Source: Yeosuana aquiaggeris (GTDB taxonomy: Bacteria > Bacteroidota > Bacteroidia > Flavobacteriales > Flavobacteriaceae). Taken from it: 64,000 bases of DNA. The translations under genes and the position numbers were made by a program. The notes beneath the pieces were generated by a model that made no database searches, was not told where the DNA came from, and was given only the letters and a program-made list of their open reading frames with translations. Positions 17,500 through 26,437 of this stretch are shown here, piece after piece (positions within the stretch are counted from its first letter, which is position 1; each line of letters begins with the position of its first letter). The stretch lies in NCBI RefSeq assembly GCF_044003965.1, contig NZ_JBAWKC010000005.1:1-64000 (forward strand), given 5' to 3'.

Positions 17500-19005
17500 T
17501 TAATAATTTGGATTTTGTATCAGCACACCCTGTGATTGATCTATAGCTGCTTGTGGTATTGGATAATACTCATGTTTTGGTAGAAAACCTAAACTTCCTA
17601 GAACAGCAGTTCCATCACCCCAACGAACGACATCGTAAAAACGCTCGCCTTCCAAAGCCAATTCAATCCTTCTTTCATGTTTGATAGCTGCTAGAGTTGC
17701 CGTTACATCTGGTAGTACAGCTGCCCCGCCTCTTGCTCTTGCTCTTACCTGATTTAAATAGTCTGAAGCAAGTGCTGCATTTCCTGTTTGAAATGCTGCT
17801 TCTGCTGCCATTAAAAGAATATCAGCATATCTAATAATCTTTATATTTTCCCAATTATTCTGTCTTTGACTTAATTTAGTTCTAGTTGCCGCTTCTGTAT
17901 AAGCTTTTTTGTTCCAATATAATTGATCTAACGGAGGCGTTCCAGGTAATATTCCACTACCATAACCCCCATCATCTTCACCTGATACTAAAATGGTATG
18001 GTCTTTTCTAGGATCTCCTGTTTCATAAGCATCCACTAAATTTTGTGTAGGCACATTAAAACCCCAACCTAAGTCCCAAGCACCTGTTCCTCTTACGCCT
18101 TGAGATACATAATAATTATTACTGAACGTTTGCCCAGATTCTGTAACCAGTTGCTGCACTTCAAAGATAGATTCAGCAGAATTGTTGCCTTCAAGACTGA
18201 ATAAAGTTTTGTATGAAGGCACTAATGTATAAACTCCAGAATTGATAACTTCTTCACTTTTAGCCAAAGAAGCTGTGTATTTTTCTTGTGAACTGGTTGT
18301 CGAAGCTTGATATAAATATAATTTAGCCAGTAAGGCATTTGCAAAACCTTTGGTAGCCCTACCTTCAAAATTAGACACCCAAGTTAATGGCAAATGTTCA
18401 CTTGCATATAATAAATCAGCCTCAATAAAAGCATCAACTTCTGCTACTGTAGATTTAGCCTTATTACCATCTGTTACTTCTACTATTTTTTTATCAATTA
18501 TAGGGATTTCACCATAATCTCTTCGTAAATCAAAATAAAGAAAGGCTCTTATCATTCTAGCTTCTGCCATATTTATCATCGTCCCAGTATCAGTTAACCC
18601 TGAAACTTCAATGGCATCTATTAAATCATTACATGCATTAATTACTTTGTAATGGTCATTCCAATTGCCATCATTAAGAAAAATATCTTTGGAATACCCA
18701 AAATCATTAAAATCAGCTCCTGCTTGTGCTGCATCACCTGCCGAACTTCCTTTTGCGGCATCATCAGAACGAATACTTTGGAACCAATATCTCGTCCAAT
18801 CTGAAACAGCTGAATTTCTTAGTTGCCCATAAAGTCCAAAAGCATCTGCTTCAAAACCACCGGTGGTTAGATCTCCTACTGTGGCAATTCCTAAGGGTTT
18901 GGTGTCTAATAAATCACCATTACACGAAGCAATAAATAATAATATAAGTAGCGCACCTAATGTATACTTTATATTAAAGAATGTTTCTTTTATTATATTA
19001 TTCAT
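17500..19005 (-). CDS. SusD/RagB family nutrient-binding outer-membrane lipoprotein
   Basis: 501 residues with a lipoprotein signal ending ASCNGDLLDTKPLG, the usual start of SusD proteins. TPR-like helices occupy the middle (NACNDLIDAIE, AEARMIRAFLYFDLRRDYGEIPI, AKLYLYQAS). The RagB/SusD C-terminal region has IKIIRYADILLMAAEAAFQTG, YLNQVRARA, IKHERRIELALEGERFYDVVRWG and a final IPQAAIDQ...QNPNY. It forms the lid on the SusC channel and delivers oligosaccharide. It starts 23 bases after the susC stop, as is normal for the pair. Confidence 0.95.
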   Translation of the reverse strand: MNNIIKETFFNIKYTLGALLILLFIASCNGDLLDTKPLGIATVGDLTTGGFEADAFGLYGQLRNSAVSDWTRYWFQSIRSDDAAKGSSAGDAAQAGADFNDFGYSKDIFLNDGNWNDHYKVINACNDLIDAIEVSGLTDTGTMINMAEARMIRAFLYFDLRRDYGEIPIIDKKIVEVTDGNKAKSTVAEVDAFIEADLLYASEHLPLTWVSNFEGRATKGFANALLAKLYLYQASTTSSQEKYTASLAKSEEVINSGVYTLVPSYKTLFSLEGNNSAESIFEVQQLVTESGQTFSNNYYVSQGVRGTGAWDLGWGFNVPTQNLVDAYETGDPRKDHTILVSGEDDGGYGSGILPGTPPLDQLYWNKKAYTEAATRTKLSQRQNNWENIKIIRYADILLMAAEAAFQTGNAALASDYLNQVRARARGGAAVLPDVTATLAAIKHERRIELALEGERFYDVVRWGDGTAVLGSLGFLPKHEYYPIPQAAIDQSQGVLIQNPNY

Positions 19006-19027
19006 AATTATTAGTTTTTATATTTTA

Positions 19028-22000
19028 TTAAAATGACACACTAAAACCTAAGCTAGTAACCATTGGTAAAGGATATCCACCATTATCAATACTAAACTCA
19101 ATCGGAGATCCTCCTGCTTCAGGGGTAAACCCAGAATTATGTTTCCAAGTATATAAATTTTGTGCGTTGATGTACAATCTCATATTAGTAAAATCAATAC
19201 TTTTTATACTCATTCGTTTAAAATTATAAGCCAATTGGATATTCCTTATTCTTACATAACTACCATCTTCGATATTATAAGTAGAATTTAGTTTGTTATA
19301 GCCTGAAGCTTCCGTTAACCTTGGCTCCCAGTTGGAGGTCCCTGCACCAATCCATCTATTTTCCCTAACTGCTCTGTAATTAAATTGGGCAAAAGTACTT
19401 CCATTACCCCAGTTTCTCCAGATTTCATTTCCATAAACACCTTGTACATCTATGTCTAATGAAAAGTTTTTATAAGAAAGATTTGTACTTATACCATAAG
19501 TAAAATCAGGGGTTGGATTTCCTATTACTGTTCTATCATCTGGTGTTATTTCACCATCACCATTAACATCTCTATATTTAAAATCTCCAGGGGTGTAAGC
19601 TCCTAGCGCACTTGGTGGAGAAGCGGCAATATCTAAATTCGATTGATAAAGACCATCAACTATATAACCGTAAAACGAACCAATAGGATCGCCTGCTCGG
19701 GTACGAGTTGGTCCAGAAAAAACCTCAAAACCTGGCTCAAATACTGAGTTTACGGTATTTTTAATAGTTGCTAAATTTCCACTTATTGAATATTTAAAAT
19801 CTGGACCGATGTTATCATTCCAAGAAGATGTAAATTCAAATCCCCTATTTTCGATTTCTCCGGCATTTGTATAAAATTGATCACTTCCACTTGAAACAAA
19901 TACCAATAAATCTTTTGTTAATTTATTATAATAGGTAGCTTCAAATTCTAATCTGTTGTCAAAAGTAGCCATCTCAATACCAGCTTCATAAGAAGTAATC
20001 GTTTCCCATTTTAAATTATCTGTATTTCTGTATGCCAATACATATGCAGGAATAACACTTTGCGGATTGCCTAATACAGCAGAAGCGCCTAGTTGATAAT
20101 TAGGTAAATAAGGGTAGTGCACCGCATTATATTGATTTCCCAATTCTCCATAAGAACCCTTAATTTTCAAATAATTTATAGAACTATTTTCCATGAATTT
20201 TTCTTTACTTACTTCCCAAGCTGCACCTAATGACCAAAAATTTTGACCTCTAGTTTCTTTTGGCAATTCGGAAGAAGCATCTCTTCTAAATGAACCGTTT
20301 AAGATATATTTCCTCTTATAGTTATATAAAACACGAAATAAACCAGATGTAGTCGCTCTATCCCATTGTTCTGAGTTTGAAATCCTTGTATCTGGATCAC
20401 CAAACGGGAACACATTTAAATACCAAAATCTTGGATCGTTTGGAATTGGATCGCCTCCTGCTAATTGTTTTACTGAGCCATTAATGTTTTCAAAATATTC
20501 TTGAAATGTAGTATAACCTAATAAAGCCGTAATACCATGGTCTCCAAATTCTTTTGTATAAGTTAACAGATAATCTTGTTGAAAATCTTGTTTGATATTA
20601 TTGTATTGATAAACACTCGATAATATTTGCCCGGAATAATTGGCAATTTCATCACTCTCTGCTACATATACTGGTGTGAGTGGCGAATAACCCCTTCCTT
20701 TTGTATTATCATAATTTCCAGAATATGCAGTTCTAAAGGTGAAATCCTTTAAAAATTTGAATTCTGCAAAAATGTTACCTACAAATCGATATGAATTATT
20801 AATATTTTTAGGTAATCTTTCGTTTACAACGAGAAGAGGATTGCCTATTTGAGCTCCACCAATTGCAATGGGTAATTGGTTATAAATACCTTCTGAATTA
20901 AAAGGGCTGACTATAGGAGTGGCATTTAAAGAGGATACATAATTCCCTAGATTTGGTAAATCTGATTTTACTCCACTAATACCTATCCCTACTTTAATAT
21001 TATCTGAAATTTTAACTTCATCATTGATATTAAAGGTTACCTTTTGTAATTTTTCATTTTTTATAATGCCTTCTTCCTCTAAATATCCCAAACCAACACT
21101 CATTTTATTTGATTCGTTACCACTTTGAATACTTAAATTGGCATTTCGAACTGTTGCACCATTATTTGTAATTTCATCAACCCAATTAGTATTGCCGTTA
21201 AACAAATTATAAAAACCATAAGGAGCAGATCCATCATTATCCAATCGTTCATCATATAATGTTTTAAATAAATTAGCATCTGCCATGTCTGGTTCTCCAG
21301 TAATATTTTTAAAACCAGTAGATGCTGAAAAGGTAATATTTAATTTTCCTTCTTTTGCCTTCTTAGTTGTAACAAGAATGACTCCATTAGCTCCTCTTAC
21401 TCCAAATATGGCTAAAGACGATGGGTCCTTTAATAACTCAATAGAATCGATGTCATTTGGATTGATATAGCTAATGTCTTCACTAAAAATTCCATCAACC
21501 ACATACAAAGGCTTCGTTTGATTTCTACTCACAGTTCCCCTGATACGTATATCAGGTTCCTGTCCAGGTTGTCCAGAATTAACTACCGATAAACCTGCAA
21601 CTCTACCTTGCAAAGAAGCAACTGGGTTTGCATTGGGTTTGTCTGCAACAATATCACCCTCAACCCTAACAATTGAACCGGCAAGATCTCTTTTTTTGGC
21701 AGTACCATAACCGACTACAACAACTTCACCCAAAGACTCAATATCTGTGTCAAGAGCTATGTTAATTATAGTTTGGTTACTAATAGTAATTAATTTTGTT
21801 TTTAGTCCAAGAGAGCTAAATTCAAGAATTTCTCCTTCGCTAACTTGTATAGAATAATTACCATCAAAATCAGTACTTACTCCTCGACTTGTTCCCTTTA
21901 CTATAACATTAACACCTGGTATTGGCATATTATCTTCTGAACCCGTTACCGTTCCAGAAACTATCATATTTTGGGCAAAGCTACTCACAGAGACCAGAAA

Positions 22001-22030
22001 AAGTAATAATAAAATAATTTTTGTTTTCAT
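19028..22030 (-). CDS. SusC/RagA family TonB-dependent outer-membrane transporter
   Basis: I prefer the ATG at 22030 (MKTKIILLLLF...); an in-frame GTG two codons earlier is possible. 1000 residues. A signal peptide ending SSFAQ precedes a CarboxypepD_reg-like domain (VSGTVTGSEDNMPIPGVNVIVKG). A TonB-interaction segment (LGEVVVVGYGTAKKRD) and the plug follow (IRGTVSRNQTKPLYVVDGIF, NDIDSIELLKDPSSLAIFGV, then RGANGVILVTTKK). The last roughly 800 residues are the 22-stranded barrel, ending in LGFSVSF with the usual terminal Phe. It imports glycan oligomers together with SusD. It is the first gene of the operon; the upstream 230 bases contain a repeated TATATGACGTA. Confidence 0.95.
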   Translation of the reverse strand: MKTKIILLLLFLVSVSSFAQNMIVSGTVTGSEDNMPIPGVNVIVKGTSRGVSTDFDGNYSIQVSEGEILEFSSLGLKTKLITISNQTIINIALDTDIESLGEVVVVGYGTAKKRDLAGSIVRVEGDIVADKPNANPVASLQGRVAGLSVVNSGQPGQEPDIRIRGTVSRNQTKPLYVVDGIFSEDISYINPNDIDSIELLKDPSSLAIFGVRGANGVILVTTKKAKEGKLNITFSASTGFKNITGEPDMADANLFKTLYDERLDNDGSAPYGFYNLFNGNTNWVDEITNNGATVRNANLSIQSGNESNKMSVGLGYLEEEGIIKNEKLQKVTFNINDEVKISDNIKVGIGISGVKSDLPNLGNYVSSLNATPIVSPFNSEGIYNQLPIAIGGAQIGNPLLVVNERLPKNINNSYRFVGNIFAEFKFLKDFTFRTAYSGNYDNTKGRGYSPLTPVYVAESDEIANYSGQILSSVYQYNNIKQDFQQDYLLTYTKEFGDHGITALLGYTTFQEYFENINGSVKQLAGGDPIPNDPRFWYLNVFPFGDPDTRISNSEQWDRATTSGLFRVLYNYKRKYILNGSFRRDASSELPKETRGQNFWSLGAAWEVSKEKFMENSSINYLKIKGSYGELGNQYNAVHYPYLPNYQLGASAVLGNPQSVIPAYVLAYRNTDNLKWETITSYEAGIEMATFDNRLEFEATYYNKLTKDLLVFVSSGSDQFYTNAGEIENRGFEFTSSWNDNIGPDFKYSISGNLATIKNTVNSVFEPGFEVFSGPTRTRAGDPIGSFYGYIVDGLYQSNLDIAASPPSALGAYTPGDFKYRDVNGDGEITPDDRTVIGNPTPDFTYGISTNLSYKNFSLDIDVQGVYGNEIWRNWGNGSTFAQFNYRAVRENRWIGAGTSNWEPRLTEASGYNKLNSTYNIEDGSYVRIRNIQLAYNFKRMSIKSIDFTNMRLYINAQNLYTWKHNSGFTPEAGGSPIEFSIDNGGYPLPMVTSLGFSVSF

Positions 22031-22143
22031 ATACACAATTGAATTAATTAGTCAACTACAAGATAGAGCCTATTTTTAGTTTGAGGTAAAAAGCCATTAC
22101 ACTTTAAATACGCCATTAATCAGTAATAAAGTCAAATTAACTA

Positions 22144-22209
22144 TATATGACGTATACTAAAACAATATTTAAGTGAGTGAAAAGGGCTAATAAAACGTTA
22201 TATGACGTA
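22144..22209. promoter_or_regulatory. Candidate operator: duplicated TATATGACGTA upstream of susC
   Basis: TATATGACGTA occurs at 22144-22154 and 22199-22209, in direct orientation with starts 55 bases apart. Both copies lie in the short gap between the regulator gene and susC. Repeats of this kind suit binding by the LuxR-type regulator encoded next door. No clear TAnnTTTG box was found for susC. Confidence 0.4.
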
Positions 22210-22259
22210 GTAATGAAGTATGTTACAACAAGGGATAACGTAATTTTAAATACACTTTA

Positions 22260-25046
22260 TTACAAATTTATCAAATATGATGTTAAAGAAATGTCATTTT
22301 CTACATCTAATTTCTTTTTTAGTCTGTATCTATGTGTTTCTAAACCTCTTAAAGAAACATTCATCAAAGGTGCAATTTCCTTATTTGATAGATTCATTTT
22401 GATGTATGCACAAATCTTTAAATCTTTCGGAGTTAAATTTAAATGTTTAGACTTAAGACTATTAAAAAACTCTTCATGAACTTGATTAAAATTATATTCA
22501 AAAATTTTCCATTCATCTTTATGTTCAATGGATTTATCTACTTTAGTTAAAATCTTTTTATATGCATATTGATTTTTAAAGCTATCCTTATTATCAGTTA
22601 ATTCGTTTTTAATATCCTGTAATGTTTCATTCTTCTTAACTAAAGCCATAGCTGTATTTGCCAACTGTTTACTCTTCAATTTTACTTCATTTCTAAGTGA
22701 TTCATTCTTTAATTGAACTATTCGCTTTTCATTATCCAAAGTTTTTTCTCTTAATATCTCTTGCTGCTCTTTTGCGAATTGAATTTTTAATAATCTCTGT
22801 TCTATAATAACTTTCCTCTTATTAACTAAATATAGAATAAACCCTGCAATCGCTATTAAAACAAAGTATATAATAAAACCTAAAGTGTCTTTGTACCAAG
22901 GTGGCAATACTTTTATTGTTAATTTATTTGGCAAAGATGATTTTTCAAAATTATCACTTGTTCTAAACAAAATAGTATAAGTACCATCCTTTAAATTTGA
23001 TAGTTCTAGCTTATCTTTATCTAACCTATTCCACTTCTTAGAATCTAATTCTAATATTGAATACTCAAAGAAATGATTACCTGATTTTGGAGATGAAACC
23101 GATATAACAAGACTACTGTTTAATTTAAATTCGATAACTCTTTTAGGCTCTAGTTCAATTAACTCTTTATTAATTTTTATACTTTCAATTTGGGGTTTTA
23201 AAAGTGACTTTTTTGAATCAAATCTATTATTAATAAGCATAAAACCATTGTTCAAATTAAGCGTAAAAGTAGAATCAGTAATCTTAGAAACCTTTTCGTT
23301 ACCAATGATTAAGCGGTTTTCGAAATATTTATTTGATAACGAAATATCCTTTTCTTTATTTAAAATTGATTTAAAGCTAATAACATCATTTGGCATTTTA
23401 AGCACTAATTGATCTACGTCATCTTCAGATATTATATAAGAATTCTTCCCAAAATTTTCATTTAATAAATCAAAGGGAACTATGCTATCAAGTATGGGTT
23501 CATATTTTAACCATCCATCATTAGTTTTAATACAAATGATGTTTTTTATATTGTAAACTCTAATATTAAAATCAGAAAAAACACCTCTTTTATTATAATT
23601 TTCTATACTAATTATTGAATCGTAATTTTTTTCAAACTTGATTTTATAAAGACCTTTATAAGCGTGAGCTGCCCATGCAATATTTTGATCTTCAAAAACT
23701 AAAAACCGAATTGGCATCGTGGTTTTACCTAAATGCTTAATTTCCCATTTGTCCTTAGTCTTTTTGAACCGAACAAGTCCGGCATAAGTGCCTTCTATGA
23801 AAATATTTTTATGTTCCGGTACATTTTTAATTATCCAACCACCCGTATAAGTTGAAATAGGAAATAGCTTTTTATCTTTGACCAAAAAAGTTCCATCATT
23901 GTGCCCACAAAATAGTTCACCATTAATTTCCTTTAAGTACCATACTTGACCATGCGAACCTTTTACAAATTCCAGTCTATTATTTTTGTCCAAATAAAAG
24001 AGCCCTGTATTACTACCTATATAAATGACATCGTTAAATTTTACAACATCATAAACAGCTCCTAATTTTCCGGAAATATCATTAAAAAAATAATTAGGAC
24101 TGCTCAAGTCAATAGACGCAATTCCATTATCTAAACCAAGCCACAAAGTATTGTTCTCATCTAAATATTGGCCTAAAATGGTATTATTAACCAATCCATT
24201 TTCCTTATTTATATGAAAAATAATTTCACCCTCATTATTTGTAAGATAAATACCGTCTTTGATTGTTCCAAAAACCATGTTTCCATTTTTCAGGACTGAA
24301 AAGGCATTTAATTGTTGCTGTTTAATGAAACTATTAACCTCAAAATTTACAGGTAACATTTTATTATTATCATAAATAAAACAACCTTTAAGAGAGGTTG
24401 TAATAAGCAGCTTAGAATAATAATTTACTATAGAAACAATCTTGGTGTCATATAAAACTTTATCATTTATTTTAGATATTAGAGCATTATTTTCAAGCTG
24501 GTATATTCCATTTTGAAGAGTAGATACATATAATGAATTGTGCACAACATCACATGAAATAATTGTAGAATCAATATTTATTTTTTTTATTGCGCCATTA
24601 ACATTATACAAGTAAATATTTGAAAATGACCTAAAAACAATTGTTTCATTAAAAGACACGATTTGCCATATTTCTTCATTTACAGAAATATCATTTCGAA
24701 TTGAATCACTTAATGAAGTATATATTAATGCTCCAGTTGAATTATTTTTCCAATAACCAAACTCTTCATACGAACCAGTATAAATCCTTTCATTCACAGC
24801 CAATACGGAACGTATGGTAGTTTTATTTGGTAGTTCCTTAAAATCCCATTTTAGCCCATCATATTCTAACAAACCATTATTATTTGCTACATAAACTTTT
24901 CCATTTTCTGCTTTTGAAACGTCCCAGTTCTGATTACCAGCATTATATTCAGATAATGAATAATTTTGAAAATATGGCGTATACTGTGCAACTAACTTAT
25001 TATAGAAAAAAACAATAATTAAAAAAAAAGAGAGTCTTAGTTTCAT
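22260..25046 (-). CDS. Membrane sensor regulator: beta-propeller, Y_Y_Y and LuxR-type HTH
   Basis: 928 residues. After a signal peptide (KLVAQ) comes a periplasmic two-part beta-propeller with Reg_prop-like repeats (NNNGLLEYDGLKWDF, LGLDNGIASIDLS, IYIGSNTGLFYLD). A Y_Y_Y-type domain (about 630-715) and one transmembrane helix (IIYFVLIAIAGFILYLV, about 725) follow. A cytoplasmic coiled coil (about 745-830) and a C-terminal LuxR-like HTH (LTPKDLKICAYIKMNLSNKE, ETHRYRLKKKL) complete it. It resembles hybrid two-component sensors of glycan loci but lacks kinase and receiver domains, so signalling must pass directly from sensor to DNA-binding domain. It is encoded just upstream of susC on the same strand and very likely controls that operon. 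Confidence 0.85.
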   Translation of the reverse strand: MKLRLSFFLIIVFFYNKLVAQYTPYFQNYSLSEYNAGNQNWDVSKAENGKVYVANNNGLLEYDGLKWDFKELPNKTTIRSVLAVNERIYTGSYEEFGYWKNNSTGALIYTSLSDSIRNDISVNEEIWQIVSFNETIVFRSFSNIYLYNVNGAIKKINIDSTIISCDVVHNSLYVSTLQNGIYQLENNALISKINDKVLYDTKIVSIVNYYSKLLITTSLKGCFIYDNNKMLPVNFEVNSFIKQQQLNAFSVLKNGNMVFGTIKDGIYLTNNEGEIIFHINKENGLVNNTILGQYLDENNTLWLGLDNGIASIDLSSPNYFFNDISGKLGAVYDVVKFNDVIYIGSNTGLFYLDKNNRLEFVKGSHGQVWYLKEINGELFCGHNDGTFLVKDKKLFPISTYTGGWIIKNVPEHKNIFIEGTYAGLVRFKKTKDKWEIKHLGKTTMPIRFLVFEDQNIAWAAHAYKGLYKIKFEKNYDSIISIENYNKRGVFSDFNIRVYNIKNIICIKTNDGWLKYEPILDSIVPFDLLNENFGKNSYIISEDDVDQLVLKMPNDVISFKSILNKEKDISLSNKYFENRLIIGNEKVSKITDSTFTLNLNNGFMLINNRFDSKKSLLKPQIESIKINKELIELEPKRVIEFKLNSSLVISVSSPKSGNHFFEYSILELDSKKWNRLDKDKLELSNLKDGTYTILFRTSDNFEKSSLPNKLTIKVLPPWYKDTLGFIIYFVLIAIAGFILYLVNKRKVIIEQRLLKIQFAKEQQEILREKTLDNEKRIVQLKNESLRNEVKLKSKQLANTAMALVKKNETLQDIKNELTDNKDSFKNQYAYKKILTKVDKSIEHKDEWKIFEYNFNQVHEEFFNSLKSKHLNLTPKDLKICAYIKMNLSNKEIAPLMNVSLRGLETHRYRLKKKLDVENDISLTSYLINL

Positions 25047-25095
25047 AATTATACAAATATATTCAATTTAAACACACTTTATTATGAATTAATCT

Positions 25096-25284
25096 TTACG
25101 CGAAAAGAGAAACAATCAAATTTAGATTCCCCTCATATTCAAGGTCTTTACTGTTTATTTTTGTGGCACTAATTTTACCTTCAGATTTTTTGAGATTGTG
25201 GATAATTCGGAGGTACATCGGATAACTCTTGATATCCTCAATCTTTTTTGGCGTTTTAATGTAAAATTTGAGTGTTGTTGCCAT
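25096..25284 (-). pseudogene. Truncated tyrosine integrase, N-terminal arm-binding fragment
   Basis: 62 codons. The first roughly 48 residues (ATTLKFYIKTPKK, YPMYLRIIHNLKKSEGKIS, TKINSKDLEY) read like the N-terminal arm-type DNA-binding domain of Bacteroidota phage/ICE integrases. The frame then runs into unrelated residues and a stop; no SAM-like core or catalytic R-H-R-Y domain follows. It is about 300 bases from the 3' end of tRNA-Arg, the normal place for an integrase that targets a tRNA. The fragment is consistent with a deletion that froze the island. Confidence 0.6.
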
Positions 25285-25445
25285 AATTTTTAAATTTTGT
25301 TAAAGATTTAAATTTTTATAAAATATTTGTGGAACAAAAAAGTGACATGAACTGAATTGTTATAAACACAATTGAAAACAAAGGCCTAAATTAACTACGC
25401 TTTTAGATATAGAGATTTTATACCTTTTCCGCGTTTTAACATTTT

Positions 25446-25484
25446 AGTGAAATATTATTTCGTTTGGTGAAATAATAGTGAAAT
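25446..25484 (+). repeat. Right GTGAAAT repeat cluster
   Basis: Three direct copies of RGTGAAAT lie at 25446-25453, 25466-25473 and 25477-25484. The last two form the 19-base motif shared with 7838-7856. They lie about 100 bases inside the tRNA-Arg end, where integrase arm-type sites would be expected. Confidence 0.4.
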
Positions 25485-25525
25485 AAAAAAACGGGTTTAA
25501 ACGAAATTTAAAGAACCCAACTGAA

Positions 25526-25559
25526 AACAAAAACCCCACAGTTCCTAGGAACTGTGGGG
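25526..25559 (-). terminator. Terminator of tRNA-Arg
   Basis: A perfect CCCCACAGTTCC / GGAACTGTGGGG stem with a two-base TA spacer at 25534-25559, followed on the minus strand by TTTTTGTTTT. It lies 27 bases beyond the tRNA 3' end. Confidence 0.85.
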
Positions 25560-25586
25560 TAATGAATTTTATTGATTTCTATTTTG

Positions 25587-25660
25587 TGACCTCGACTGGA
25601 TTCAAACCAGTAACCTCTTGAGCCGTAATCAAGTGCGCTATTCAGTTGCGCCACGAGGCC
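25587..25660 (-). tRNA. tRNA-Arg (anticodon ACG)
   Basis: 74 bases fold as a cloverleaf: acceptor GGCCTCG/CGAGGTC (one G-U pair), D stem GCGC/GCGC, anticodon stem CTTGA/TCAAG with loop TTACGGC (anticodon ACG), T stem ACTGG/CCAGT with loop TTTGAAT, discriminator A. CCA is not encoded. The 3' end faces the glycan locus, and a 22-base copy of it lies at 7765-7786, making this tRNA the probable integration target of the island. Confidence 0.95.
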
Positions 25661-25733
25661 GTTTTTGTGGCTGCAAATATAGTATTTTTATTAAATTACA
25701 GCCAAACTATTTATTTCAATTTTGAAAAATGAT

Positions 25734-25741
25734 TACTTTTG
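25734..25741 (+). promoter_or_regulatory. -7 promoter box TACTTTTG
   Basis: Matches the Bacteroidota TAnnTTTG element. It ends only three bases before the ATG of the Crp-type regulator, which would give a leaderless or nearly leaderless mRNA. No clear -33 TTG is seen. Confidence 0.4.
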
Positions 25742-25744
25742 GGC

Positions 25745-26380
25745 ATGACAAATAAATTACTACAACAAAAATTTAATCAAATTCTAGATGAAAAACTGTT
25801 AAATGAAATATTTGAAACAGGTATTTATAAGGAATTTAAAAAGGATGATATTATTATAGATATCAATCAGCCACTTAATTATATTCCTTTATTATTATCT
25901 GGAAATATAAAAATTTTACGAGAAGACGATCATGGTAATGAACTGTTACTGTACTTCCTTGAAGCTGGTGATACTTGTGCCATGTCACTAACCTGTTGCT
26001 TAAAAACTTCTAAAAGTAATATTAGAGCCGTCGCTGAAAGTGACTCTAGTTTAGTTTTAATACCTGTAAAAAAAATTCATGATTGGTTTCACACTAATGC
26101 GAGTTGGCGAAATTTTATTTTAGATGCTTATCAAATACGCTTTAATGAAATGCTTGAAACGATTGATACCCTAGCATTCTTAAAAATGGATGAGCGCGTA
26201 TTTAAATATTTAATTGACAAAGTTAAAATAAGCGCATCAACCAGTTTAGAAATTAAACACAATGACATTGCTGATGATTTACACACTTCAAGGGTTGTGA
26301 TTTCTAGAATTTTGAAACAATTGGAAAATGAAAATAAAATTAAATTAAGTCGCAACAAAATTGAAGTATTACAATTTTAA
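25745..26380 (+). CDS. Crp/Fnr family transcriptional regulator
   Basis: The start is set at ATG 25745 (MTNKLLQQKF); an in-frame TTG two codons earlier is less likely. 211 residues. The N-terminal cyclic-nucleotide-binding-type beta-roll (about 15-125) has INQPLNYIPLLLSGNIKIL and ELLLYFLEAGDTCAMSLTCCL. The C-terminal winged helix (about 150-211) has IADDLHTSRVVISRILKQLE. Two adjacent Cys (TCC) in the effector domain could serve redox or sulfur sensing; that is inference. It lies 57 bases upstream of the sulfur-transport genes on the same strand and is their probable regulator. Confidence 0.88.
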   Translation: MTNKLLQQKFNQILDEKLLNEIFETGIYKEFKKDDIIIDINQPLNYIPLLLSGNIKILREDDHGNELLLYFLEAGDTCAMSLTCCLKTSKSNIRAVAESDSSLVLIPVKKIHDWFHTNASWRNFILDAYQIRFNEMLETIDTLAFLKMDERVFKYLIDKVKISASTSLEIKHNDIADDLHTSRVVISRILKQLENENKIKLSRNKIEVLQF

Positions 26381-26437
26381 ATTATTTTAATTGAAAAAAA
26401 TCTTCGCCTTAATTTATAATAATAACAAATTTAATTC

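Larger units (their letters stand above)
7765..25607. mobile_element. Putative degenerate integrative island carrying the glycan locus
   Basis: About 17.8 kb lies between the tRNA-Arg 3'-end duplicate (7765-7786) and the intact tRNA-Arg (25587-25660). Next to the tRNA, inside the block, is a truncated integrase start (25096-25284). Matching 19-base motifs lie just inside both ends (7838-7856, 25466-25484). No complete integrase, conjugation or mobilisation gene is present, so the island looks immobilised. The boundaries are inferred from repeats seen in the sequence. Confidence 0.55.

Noticed and set aside
22177..22479. Plus-strand open frame of 100 codons upstream of and into the regulator gene
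   Set aside because: It mostly overlaps the HTH-coding end of the regulator on the other strand, where coding evidence is strong.
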